DNA of 64,000 nt from Streptomyces sp. AC558_RSS880. GTDB lineage: Bacteria > Actinomycetota > Actinomycetes > Streptomycetales > Streptomycetaceae. The DNA lies in contig NZ_JAGMUJ010000150.1 in assembly GCF_019049255.1 (NCBI RefSeq), positions 62,001 to 126,000 of the forward strand. Reading direction: 5' to 3'. Positions 1 through 7,792 of the stretch are shown here, piece after piece. The notes beneath the pieces are model-generated. The model was not told the origin of the DNA and ran no database searches. It saw only the letters and a program-made list of their open reading frames with translations. The translations under genes were made by a program, and so were the position numbers. Every line of letters begins with the position of its first letter. Within the stretch, counting starts at the first letter, position 1.

Positions 1-278
1 ATCGCCCTCAGGACCCTAGCCGGCCGCTTGCCGCAACTGCGACCGGTGGGGCGGGCGGTCCGCCGGCCTGGCGGAGCAATCAGCGGCTTCACCCATCTGC
101 CGTTCCATGCGTCTGCAACTCCATAAAAGTCCCCTTTCGGATTCGGTATAGAGAATCGGACGTTCCTCGCCGCCTTCACCGCAGAAGAAGTACACGCCCC
201 GGGCCCCGTCGCCGAGCGAAGATCATTTGACGTCAACTCTTAGCGCCGCCGCGCTACCGACGCGCCTAGGGACAGAGC
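1..278. other. Upstream stretch without a recognisable gene
   Basis: No frame gives a convincing protein. The only structure noted is a short perfect palindrome, TTGACGTCAA, at 227-236, about 40 bases before the thioesterase remnant. It could be an old operator, but nothing else supports that. Confidence 0.4.
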
Positions 279-660
279 GTGGAATTCGTCGAACCGTCGC
301 AGGTCCGCTACTGCGAGGCGGACCGGTAGGGCGTGGTCTTCAACGCCCGGTACCTCGTCTGGTTCGACGAGATCCTGTCCGCTTTCCTGCAGCACCGAGG
401 CCCAAGTAGTACCGAGATGGCAGACCACGGCATCGACTTCCAACTCGTCCGCTCCGAGATCGACTGACGGTCCGGGTCCGGGTGCGGTGCGGTGCGGTGC
501 GGTGACGACATCACGATCGCCGTGGAGCCGCCCGCCTGGGGAGCACGAGTTTTTCGAGGTGTGCTTCAGCCGGCTACGCGCGACCGAAGTGACCTGCGGG
601 GCAGGCATCGTCTACGTGTCGGCGCGCAGGGACGGCGTGGGCGAGGTGCCCCGTGCCGCC
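279..660 (+). pseudogene. Broken hotdog-fold acyl-CoA thioesterase
   Basis: Reading from GTG 279 gives the start of a 4HBT/YbgC-type thioesterase: the segment VRYCEADR, then an in-frame TAG at 327-329, then GVVFNARYLVWFDE in the same frame. This matches the family signature (R-Y-x-E-x-D-x-x-G-V-V-F/Y-x-x-Y-L-x-W-F-E) with the stop where a variable residue should be. The frame ends again at TGA 474-476. Family-like text resumes in other frames after a GGTGC repeat at about 481-504 (DDITIAVEPP, then EFFEVCFSRLRATEV and GIVYV). At least one nonsense mutation and two frame changes show the gene is dead. The 3' limit is approximate. Confidence 0.7.
481..504 (+). repeat. Pentanucleotide tandem repeat (GGTGC)n
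   Basis: GGTGC occurs four times in tandem from 481 to 500, followed by a partial copy GGTG. It lies inside the thioesterase remnant exactly where the reading frame changes. Replication slippage here is a plausible cause of the frameshift. Confidence 0.8.
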
Positions 661-698
661 ACTGCTCCGCACAGCTCTGACCTGGGCGGGAGTAATAC

Positions 699-1151
699 GT
701 GTCCGACGGATCATGCTGCGATCGGAACGGTGAAGCAGGTCATCACTACGATCGTGAGATGTTTGAGTATCACGGGTGGATCACGGTCAGAGAGACCGCA
801 ACCGATGACGACGAGCCCCGGTTGCGGCAGATCGTCGATGAACTGCACCTTCACCTTGCCCAGATGGAAAGCCCGTACTTGCTTGATCTCAGGTGGATGA
901 ACGGCGAGCCGTTCATCCACCTCGGCGGCTCTTCCAATCACCGCTCGTCGCCTGACGTGGTCGAACTGTTCGAGCATGTGGCAGTGGTTGCCCCTGGTTC
1001 CTACGGGCTCCTCCACGTTATCGATGACGAGGAACCGGAACACGAGAACGAGGTACGCGTGCTGAGGCTCGTCCGAGGCAGGGTCACGCACCACACGGAG
1101 GCATTGCTGTCTCCGTACGTCCCTACGGTGGAAGATCCCTTCACTGGGTGA
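699..1151 (+). CDS. Imm7-type immunity protein
   Basis: This encodes a 150-residue soluble acidic protein. From residue 21 it reads MFEYHGWITVRE, the usual N-terminus of the Imm7 family of polymorphic-toxin immunity proteins. A middle segment (YLLDLRWMNGEPFIHLGG) and an acidic C-terminal part follow. GTG 699 has GGGAG about seven bases upstream, so translation may start there. ATG 759 would give the normal family length of about 130 residues but has a weak ribosome site. No toxin gene is visible beside it, so it looks like an orphan immunity gene between two decayed loci. The family call rests on the N-terminal motif only; the toxin it would neutralise is unknown. Confidence 0.65.
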   Translation: MSDGSCCDRNGEAGHHYDREMFEYHGWITVRETATDDDEPRLRQIVDELHLHLAQMESPYLLDLRWMNGEPFIHLGGSSNHRSSPDVVELFEHVAVVAPGSYGLLHVIDDEEPEHENEVRVLRLVRGRVTHHTEALLSPYVPTVEDPFTG

Positions 1152-1166
1152 GGCGCCGACAGCGGT

Positions 1167-2051
1167 TCACGCTCGGAGCCAGAGCCTGATCGTGGCCAGG
1201 TGACGGTGCCATGGAAGACGTAGGCTCGCTTGTCGAAGCAAGTTGTGACGACGCGAAAGCTCTTGAGGCGGTTGATCGTCCGTTCCCCCTCGTTACGGCG
1301 CTTGCACCGTTCCTTGTCGAAGCCGAGGGGGCGACCGCCCTTGCTGCCACGGCGCCGACGATTGGCTCTTTGGTCCCTCGGTCCGGGAATGGTGTGCTTG
1401 ATGCCGCGCCTGCTAGGTACCAGCGGGTGCTGCGGGATGAATACGCCTTATCCGCGCCGAGCCAGTCCGGGGTGGTGCGCGGCCGTCCCTCCACGGTCCG
1501 GGGCACGCCGATGCGTTCGAGGACCGGAATCATCTGCGGAGCATCGCCCCACTGACCGGGAGTGACCAGAAGAGCGAGCAGCCGGCAGCCGCCGTCGCAC
1601 GCGAGATGCAGCTTGCTCGTCAGCCTGCCCCGGGACCTTCCGAGTCCTTCGTCGGGGCGGTGCCGCCGGGGCGCCGATCTATTTTCGGTGTCCGCGGACC
1701 CTTCCTGCGGGCGTCGGCGGCGGGCTGGTGGGCACGGCAGGACGTCGAGTCGACACCCACCATGCTCCAGTCGATCAGGCCCTCGGCATCAGCGGCACTC
1801 TGGACGGCCTGGAGGATCCGATCCCAGCCGCCGTCGGCGGACCAGCGTCGGTGCCGTTCGTAAACCGTCTTCCACCTGCCGAACCTCTCCGGAAGGTCAC
1901 GCCAGGGGATCCCCGTCCGCTCCCGAAACAGGATCCCGTTGATCACCCCCCGGTGACCGGCCCACCACCCACCACGCCGTCCGCCCACCGGCAGATGAGG
2001 CTCCAGACGGAGCCACTCCTCATTTGTCAGATCACCACGGCCCACGACCAA
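1167..2051 (-). pseudogene. Degenerate IS5-family (IS427-like) transposase
   Basis: The 5' half (1620-2051) is open for 143 codons and carries the DUF4096-type N-terminus (LTNEEWLRLEPHLP, GIPWRDLPERFG) plus the first DDE residue region (SMVGVDSTSCRAHQ). The rest lies in a -1 frame (DEGLGRSRGRLTSKLHLA, then DWLGADKAYSS). It then needs another shift near TACCTAGCAGG to read RRRGIKHTIP and GGRPLGFDKERCKRRNEG, and a last shift to end in LATIRLWLRA at TGA 1167-1169. The first shift could be the programmed one of this group, but the two near the 3' end cannot, so the element is dead. The likely right end starts directly after the P450 stop codon at about 2099. No left inverted repeat was found. Confidence 0.85.
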
Positions 2052-2098
2052 CTACACGGCCACGGACACTGGAACGCTCATGATCCGCCGGACACGCC

Positions 2099-3349
2099 TT
2101 AGCGCCGCCCCACGGTCACAGGAAGCGTCGCGGGGCCGCGCAGGTTGATCCGGCCGTTCCACGTGACGTCCCCGGCCAGGGAAAGACGCGGGAAACGGTC
2201 CAGCAGCCGCTCGAACACAACTCGTCCTTCCAAGCGCGCCAGTGCCGCGCCCAGGCAGTGATGAGGGCCGGCCCCGAACGAGACCTGATGGTGTGCGTTC
2301 TGACGGTCGATGCGCAACTGCGCGGCGTCGTGGCCGAAGTGCCGCTCGTCCCGGTTGGCCGAGCCGAGCAGTGCCATGACGAAGGAGCCCGCCGGAATCT
2401 CGACGCCGCTCAGCACGGTCGGTTCCAACGTGACACGACCGCTCGCCTGAACAGGGCTGTCGTAGCGAAGGAATTCCTCGACGGCTCCGGGCACGCGAGT
2501 CCTGTCGGCGAGGAGTGTCTTCATCTGACTGGGGTTGCGCAGCAGCGCGACGGTGCCGCTGGCGAGCAGATTCACTGTGGTCTCGTGGCCGGCGATGTAC
2601 AGCAACAGCACCTGGGCGACCAGTTCCTCCTCGTTCAGAACGTCACCGCCTTCTTCGGCGTTGATGAGCGCGGTGAGCAGATCGTCCTTGGGATGGTTGC
2701 GCTTCCACGCGATCATTTCGGCCGTGATGCCGACGAGCTCCTCGTGCGCTGCCTCGACCTTGCTCATGATGTCCGGATCGACCACCGGTTCCAGCGATCG
2801 AACGGCGATCCCGCTCAGCTCGCGGATCCGGGCATGATCGGTGGGCGGCGTACCGAGCATCTCGGCGATCACCGCGAACGGCAAGGGAAAGGCCAGCGCG
2901 GAGACCAGGTCCACGCTTCCCGCGACCTCCATCCGATCGAGCAATTCGTCGGTCAGTTTCCGGATCCGGGGCTCGAGCGCGCTGATGGCCCTGGGCGTGA
3001 AGGCCTTCTGCACGAGGCGACGAAGGCGTGTGTGGTCGGGTGGATCGCGGTCGAGCATCGACATACTGTCGATCGGCTGGAGGGCAGCGTGTGCTGTCGA
3101 ATCCTGCTCAGGGGTTCCCGGGCCGGTCACGTTTCGCAGCTCGACGGAGGCGCCTGAACGCAGCAGCGTCGAGACGTCTTCGTAGGTGGACACCACCCAG
3201 AAGCCGAGCGGGTGCTCATGTACGGGGGCGCTCTGCCGTATGCGCGCGTACTGCGGATAAGGGTCGTCGGTGAACCCCTTCGCGAACGGGTCGAACAGTG
3301 AGGGCTTGTTGCGCTCCGAGTCCTCCGGAGCGGCTGAGTCGCGGGTCAT
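2099..3349 (-). CDS. Cytochrome P450 monooxygenase
   Basis: This is a complete 416-residue soluble bacterial class I P450. The I-helix oxygen-binding motif AGHETT is at about 253-258, the K-helix ExxR (EEFLR) at about 292-296, and the haem loop FGAGPHHCLG at about 358-367 with Cys365 as haem ligand. It should use electrons from separate ferredoxin and reductase proteins, neither of which is encoded nearby. ATG 3349 is chosen because AGAGG sits eight bases upstream and the protein then has normal length; the frame stays open further 5'. The gene diverges from a TetR gene, with a 17-bp palindrome between them, so it is probably that regulator's target. Its TAA stop directly abuts the presumed end of the degenerate IS. 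Substrate unknown. Confidence 0.93.
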   Translation of the reverse strand: MTRDSAAPEDSERNKPSLFDPFAKGFTDDPYPQYARIRQSAPVHEHPLGFWVVSTYEDVSTLLRSGASVELRNVTGPGTPEQDSTAHAALQPIDSMSMLDRDPPDHTRLRRLVQKAFTPRAISALEPRIRKLTDELLDRMEVAGSVDLVSALAFPLPFAVIAEMLGTPPTDHARIRELSGIAVRSLEPVVDPDIMSKVEAAHEELVGITAEMIAWKRNHPKDDLLTALINAEEGGDVLNEEELVAQVLLLYIAGHETTVNLLASGTVALLRNPSQMKTLLADRTRVPGAVEEFLRYDSPVQASGRVTLEPTVLSGVEIPAGSFVMALLGSANRDERHFGHDAAQLRIDRQNAHHQVSFGAGPHHCLGAALARLEGRVVFERLLDRFPRLSLAGDVTWNGRINLRGPATLPVTVGRR

Positions 3350-3470
3350 CCTGCGGGCCTCTCGTGCGCTGGGGTTCTCCCGCCCGCAGATCCGACGGCG
3401 CCGCGTGGCTGGTGTCCTTCCGGGGCGCGCCGCGGGTTCGGTCGCGAAGGCGAGATACACAGAGTCGGTC

Positions 3471-3487
3471 ACATACATCGTGTATGT
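3471..3487. promoter_or_regulatory. Palindromic operator between P450 and TetR genes
   Basis: ACATACA-TCG-TGTATGT is a perfect 7+7 inverted repeat 16 bases before the TetR start and about 120 bases before the P450 start. This size and position are typical of an autoregulating TetR repressor site that also controls the divergent gene. Confidence 0.8.
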
Positions 3488-3502
3488 CTGTAGTCTCAGA
3501 GT

Positions 3503-4105
3503 ATGCCAGACGTCAAGAGCCGCAGGGATCTGTACTCGGAAGCCACTCGCGCAGCGTTGCTCAGCGAGGCGACCACGCTGTTCGCTTCCCGGGGATACGC
3601 CGGAACGTCCTTGACGGACGTCGCGACGGCGACGCAGGTGACCCGCGGAGCCGTCTACCATCACTTCGCGAGCAAGCAGGCGCTTCTGGAAGCCGTCCTG
3701 GACCAGCAGGAGTCGTGGGCGATGGAGGAGGTCGTGAGGGCGGCGACCTCGGACAGCCCCGTCGAGGCGGCACTGCAGGGGGTCGATGCGTTCCTCGACC
3801 GCTGCTGCGATCCGGTGTACGCGCGGTTGTGCTGGATCGAGGCTCCGGGCGCTCTCGGCCTGCAGAGGTGGCGGGAGTACGAGGAGAAGTACTCCTACGG
3901 CCTGATCGAGAATCTCGTCACCGACCTGCGTGGTGCGGGCCACCTGACCGAGTCGGGCCAGGAGACGGCGGTGCAGTTCGTCTTCTGGATGATGGGGGGC
4001 GCGGCGGCGGCGCTCGCCGACACCGCGGAGGGCGAGAAGGTGCGCGTCAGGGACGAGTGGCGCGCGCTCCTGGTCCGATCGCTGCTTGGCGGCAGTTCCG
4101 CCTGA
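3503..4105 (+). CDS. TetR-family transcriptional regulator (P450-linked)
   Basis: The 200-residue protein has an N-terminal TetR DNA-binding domain at about residues 15-62, with the helix-turn-helix text TSLTDVATATQVTRGAVYHHFASKQALL. The divergent C-terminal domain should bind a small ligand. ATG 3503 is the first start after the 17-bp palindrome. It probably represses itself and the divergent P450, opening both when an inducer (perhaps the P450 substrate) is present. That regulatory link is inferred from the shared intergenic palindrome. The C-terminal segment (EAPGALGLQRWREYEEKYSYG) resembles a common actinobacterial TetR subgroup, but the inducer cannot be named. Confidence 0.93.
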   Translation: MPDVKSRRDLYSEATRAALLSEATTLFASRGYAGTSLTDVATATQVTRGAVYHHFASKQALLEAVLDQQESWAMEEVVRAATSDSPVEAALQGVDAFLDRCCDPVYARLCWIEAPGALGLQRWREYEEKYSYGLIENLVTDLRGAGHLTESGQETAVQFVFWMMGGAAAALADTAEGEKVRVRDEWRALLVRSLLGGSSA

Positions 4106-4144
4106 CGGCGGCAAGGTCCCACCAGGGGTACGGGCGACGGCTTC

Positions 4145-4378
4145 TCAGACGGTGAGTGCGCAGTCGACCGCTTCCCAGTCGTCGTTCTCCCTGACGTTCA
4201 GGTGGAGGAAGTCCGCCCCGCCCGCCTCGGCGATACCGGCGGCGGTCTCCTTGCCCGTAGCGTCGAGGATCTCCGTGAGCAGATACGCGGCACCTTCGGC
4301 CGCCATCCGGCGCGCTTGCGCCGCGCCCTGACCGCGCGCGGCTATGGAGACGAAGACTGCCTTCCCCTGCATGAACAT
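4145..4378 (-). pseudogene. N-terminal fragment of a short-chain dehydrogenase
   Basis: The open frame gives about 77 residues matching the first Rossmann strands of classical SDRs of the mycofactocin/carveol dehydrogenase type: QGKAVFVSIAARGQGAAQAR for the nucleotide loop, then GAAYLLTEILDATGKETAAG and FLHLNVRENDDWEA. It stops there, with no NNAG segment, no YxxxK catalytic motif and no C-terminal half. The glycine-rich loop is altered too (SIAARGQG instead of TGxxxGxG). It lies downstream of the cysteine-less P450 on the same strand and may once have been in that operon. ATG 4378 or 4372 could start it. It should be non-functional as an enzyme. Confidence 0.7.
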
Positions 4379-4553
4379 GGCGTGATCAGTCTTCTTCTGT
4401 TGTGAACTCCTGAGGGAGGATCGCCCTGTGGTCCGCTCTGGCCGACGTTCACACCCTTTGCCACATGTGGCGCGGGGCGTTGTCGGAGGGCGCCCGTGCA
4501 TGGGGCGTCCCTGCCAGTTGCCCGCGGCACGTGGGCCGTCCCCCGGGGTGCGC

Positions 4554-5870
4554 CTACAGGTGAGGTGCTCGGAGCGGTAGCCGAAGGAAGTCGCGGACGG
4601 TACCCCTGGGGCGACGCACCGCAGGCCCTGCCGGAGACAGTTCCGGCAGTCGGTGCGCCAGTGTCCACAGGGCGGTCTGTCCCACGAGGCGGGCAAGCGA
4701 GAGTGCCAGACCTGTGGCGCCGTCCGGAACGAGGAGGTGGCCCTCACCATCGCGGGTGATGTCGAAGCGCGTCGGGTGCGCAAACCGGTCGACGTCGCGG
4801 TGTGCCGCGGCGAGCATCACCAGAACGCCGGTTCCGCGCGGCAGTGTGTGGCCTGCCAGTTCTACCTCTTCGGAGGTGACACGCAGGGCGAACTGGTGTG
4901 GGGGATCAAAGCGCAAGGTCTCCTCGACCGCCTTGCTCGCGAGTCGGGGAGAAGCCGTGAGCATCTTCCATTGGTCCGGATGCGCCGTCAGTGCGGCGAT
5001 GGCGTTGCCGATCAGGCCGACCGCGATGCTCAGGCCGACGGTGATCAAAGCCTCGCAGAGTTCGGCGAGCTCCTCCAGATCCAGCCGATCGGAGACGATG
5101 TATGGCTTTGCGGCCCCGTCGGCGTTCAGGAGACCGCGCCGACGCACCTGATCGACCGGGCCGGCCAGGTCCATGGCGGCCGGGCCCCGGGCTCGGGACG
5201 AGGCGAGTCGGCTGATCAGGTCGTCGGCGGTACTGTGGCGCCTCTCCCGTTCGAGCCGGATGACAAGAGCCGCCAGGTCCTCGCGCGCATCACGCACCGC
5301 CTCGGCATCGGCCGTCGCCGGAGCCCCACGGGCGGGCCCGCTGAGCGCGTCACAGATCTTCATGAAGCGCTCCGAGTCACCCGGCGGGACGTCCAGTACC
5401 TCACGCAGACACGTCACGACCAGAGGGAAGGCGAACCCTTCGACGGCGTCGAAGGATTCCCCACACGCAAGTCGGCGGACCAGGGCGCGTGCCGCGGCAT
5501 CGACGTGGACCGCGGCGTGCCGCAGAGCCGACTCCACGGACGGAACGGCAACGGCGTACGCGCGGGGAGTGAGCGTATGCACCCCGGAAGGACGGACGAG
5601 TGACTCGCAGGTCGAGTAACGCGGATCCCGGAGAATCCGGTAGCCGCGTTCGTATGAGAGGACGGCGAACATTCCTGTGCGGCTGCGGTAGACGGGGCCC
5701 TGTGAACGCATGCGTGCGTACAGCGCGTGGGCGTCGCCTCGAAAGCCCGGTTCGAGGAGTTTCGCCACCGGGTCGCCGGAGCGAGCCAGCAGCCACAGCC
5801 GCATGCCGCGCACAGCGGGCCCGTTGCCCCAAGCGGAATGCTGTGCCACCTGGTCGGGGCGGTTACCCAT
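4554..5870 (-). CDS. Cytochrome P450 homologue lacking the haem-binding cysteine
   Basis: The 438-residue protein has full P450 length and recognisable P450 text: GDAHALYARMRSQGPVYRSR near the N-terminus, K-helix EETLR at about 316-320, and ARFAHPTRFD-like text before the haem loop. Two catalytic elements are missing. The I-helix AGxET segment reads ITVGLSIAVGLIGN (about 276-290). The FGxGxHxCxG haem loop reads LLVPDGATGLALSLAR (about 379-394), with no cysteine. It therefore should not bind haem as thiolate and may be a helper or structural protein, like the EryCII/DesVIII P450-like partners of glycosyltransferases. No glycosyltransferase is adjacent. ATG 5870 has GAAAGG upstream and lies 25 bases after the MprF-like gene, suggesting co-transcription. 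The frame is intact, which argues for selection. Confidence 0.85.
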   Translation of the reverse strand: MGNRPDQVAQHSAWGNGPAVRGMRLWLLARSGDPVAKLLEPGFRGDAHALYARMRSQGPVYRSRTGMFAVLSYERGYRILRDPRYSTCESLVRPSGVHTLTPRAYAVAVPSVESALRHAAVHVDAAARALVRRLACGESFDAVEGFAFPLVVTCLREVLDVPPGDSERFMKICDALSGPARGAPATADAEAVRDAREDLAALVIRLERERRHSTADDLISRLASSRARGPAAMDLAGPVDQVRRRGLLNADGAAKPYIVSDRLDLEELAELCEALITVGLSIAVGLIGNAIAALTAHPDQWKMLTASPRLASKAVEETLRFDPPHQFALRVTSEEVELAGHTLPRGTGVLVMLAAAHRDVDRFAHPTRFDITRDGEGHLLVPDGATGLALSLARLVGQTALWTLAHRLPELSPAGPAVRRPRGTVRDFLRLPLRAPHL

Positions 5871-5895
5871 CGTGTGCCTTTCGTCGTCTCGGGGC

Positions 5896-7665
5896 CTAGC
5901 TGTCGATCCGCAGGCGTCGCCGATGGAGCCACTTGGGCAACCCCGGGGCCTCCAGAAAGCCCTCGGCGCGGGCCGACGCCAACCCGATGCGCAACAGGTC
6001 CGCGCTCTTCTCGAAGAGCAGAAAGCGCGGCTCCCATGTGGGGCGGTACTTCGCGTTGGCGCGGTACAAGGACTCGATCTGCCACCAGCGGGAGAAGAAG
6101 CTGAGCAGTGAGCGCCACAGCCGCAGGACCGGACCGGCGCCCAGTCGGGACCCGCGTTCGAACACGGAACGGAACATCGCGAAGTTCAAGGACACTCGGG
6201 CGACGCCGATCTCGTTCGCGCGGCGCAGCAACTCGATGACCATGAACTCCATCAGCCCGTTGTCGGAGTCACGGTCCCGGCGCATCAGGTCGAGGGACAA
6301 TCCCTTCGAGCCCCATGGCACGAAGGACAGCAGCGCCCGCAGCTCGCCGTCGCCGTCATGGCACTCGGCCATCACGCACAGCCCGTCCTCCGGGTCCCCG
6401 AGTCGGCCCAGCGCCATGCTGAATCCGCGTTCGGTGTGGCCGTCGCGCCAGTCGTCGGCGTGCTCGACGAGGAGCGCCATCTCGTCTGCGGGGATGTCCT
6501 GGTGGCGCCGGATGCGCACGGTGTATCCGGCCCGCTGCACTCGGTTGTGGGCCTGCCGCACGGTGCGCATGGCGCGCCCCTCCAGGGTGAAGTCGGCGAT
6601 GTCGACGATCGCTTCGTCGCCGAGTTCCAGCGCGTCCAGTCCGTGCCGCGCGTAGATGGTGCCCGCTTCCTCGCTCGCCCCCATGACCGCGGGCGACCAG
6701 CCGTGGGCGCGCGCTTCGGCGAGCCAGGGAGTGATGGCTCCCGGCCATGCCTCCGGGTCCCCGATCGGGTCGCCGGACGCCAACGACACTCCGCCCACCA
6801 CGCGGTAGACGACGGCTGCCTTGCCAGTCGGCGACCACATCGCGCTCTTCTCCCGGCGCAACGAGAAGTATCCGAGGGAGTCGCGTTCTCCGTACGACTC
6901 CAGCGACGCCCTCAGCCGTGTCTCGTCGTCCTCGCTGAGCGGGTCTACGGCACGGCGGGCCCGGAACGCTGCGTAGGCGACGGCGACGAGGAGCACCGTG
7001 CCGAGCACGTTGATGGCGACATCGACCCCGTGCGCGACGGTGATGCCCGGGAAGCGTGACTCGTCCACGTTGACGGTGAACAGTTGCAGGGTGCCGTAGC
7101 CCCAGCGCTCGGCGAACGAGGTGCCGGTGCCGTGCGGAGCGTGGTCGGCGACGGTCACCAGAAGCCACGCGAGCAGCGAGGACAGCAGCAGTCCACCGAC
7201 GGCCACCGCCGCGGCGAGCTTCGGGTTGGAGCGGTCACCCTTCGCGTAGAACTCGCGCCGCCCCAGCAGCAGCGCGACCACGAACGTCACGGTGATGAAC
7301 AGGGAGATCCAGTCCAGCGGGTGCTGTCGGAACTCCTGGAAGAACATGGCGAAGCAGACGATCGCCAGGAACAGTCCGCCGAGGGCCATGTTCAGTATCC
7401 ACGCCGCGCGCTTGCGACGCCGCATGGTCACCGCGAGGAAGGCGGCGAAGACCCCGGAGGTGAAGCCGGCGGTCAGCAGGTGCGGCGTGAACAGGTCCTG
7501 CTGATTGTGCCGGCGTACGTCCTGGCCGAGGGAGACCCATATCGCGCTGAGGAAGTTGATGAACGCGACGATGCGCAAGTACCACACCGCGTAGGCGGCC
7601 GCCCGCTGCGAGAGCAGGGACCTGCGATCCACAGAGATCTGGTTGGCGGCGGGACGGTTACTCAT
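5896..7665 (-). CDS. MprF-like aminoacyl-phosphatidylglycerol synthase (DUF2156)
   Basis: The 589-residue protein has an N-terminal membrane part of about six helices (residues about 25-260) and a C-terminal cytosolic DUF2156 GNAT-like catalytic domain (about 275-570). Family text is clear there: SLGYFSLRREKSAMWSPTGK, GDPIGDPEAW and LNFAMFRSVFERGSRLGAGP. Such proteins move an amino acid, often lysine, from aminoacyl-tRNA to phosphatidylglycerol, lowering surface charge and raising resistance to cationic peptides. It lacks the long flippase half of Staphylococcus MprF and the lysyl-tRNA synthetase domain of mycobacterial LysX. ATG 7665 follows GGAAGAG; the frame is open further upstream but without a better start. 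It probably heads an operon with the cysteine-less P450. The amino acid used is not known. Confidence 0.87.
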   Translation of the reverse strand: MSNRPAANQISVDRRSLLSQRAAAYAVWYLRIVAFINFLSAIWVSLGQDVRRHNQQDLFTPHLLTAGFTSGVFAAFLAVTMRRRKRAAWILNMALGGLFLAIVCFAMFFQEFRQHPLDWISLFITVTFVVALLLGRREFYAKGDRSNPKLAAAVAVGGLLLSSLLAWLLVTVADHAPHGTGTSFAERWGYGTLQLFTVNVDESRFPGITVAHGVDVAINVLGTVLLVAVAYAAFRARRAVDPLSEDDETRLRASLESYGERDSLGYFSLRREKSAMWSPTGKAAVVYRVVGGVSLASGDPIGDPEAWPGAITPWLAEARAHGWSPAVMGASEEAGTIYARHGLDALELGDEAIVDIADFTLEGRAMRTVRQAHNRVQRAGYTVRIRRHQDIPADEMALLVEHADDWRDGHTERGFSMALGRLGDPEDGLCVMAECHDGDGELRALLSFVPWGSKGLSLDLMRRDRDSDNGLMEFMVIELLRRANEIGVARVSLNFAMFRSVFERGSRLGAGPVLRLWRSLLSFFSRWWQIESLYRANAKYRPTWEPRFLLFEKSADLLRIGLASARAEGFLEAPGLPKWLHRRRLRIDS

Positions 7666-7792
7666 GGTCTCTTCCTGAACGGGCTGTTTTCGGTGGGGCG
7701 CTGGTGACAGCCGCAGCGCGCCGACGGCCGTCGGCGGAGAACCTGTCCGGCCCTCCGCCGACGGCACGCGCCGACGCTGATTGCGTTCGTGC

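Noticed and set aside
227..409. 60-codon frame over the thioesterase remnant
   Set aside because: A different frame from the recognisable thioesterase text, Arg/Pro-rich with no similarity.
1211..1565. Plus-strand frames over the degenerate IS
   Set aside because: They are antisense to transposase text that is clearly readable on the minus strand across frames.
3350..4114. Long 5' extension of the P450 frame over the TetR gene
   Set aside because: It runs antisense through the intact TetR gene and the operator; the P450 fold begins only after ATG 3349.
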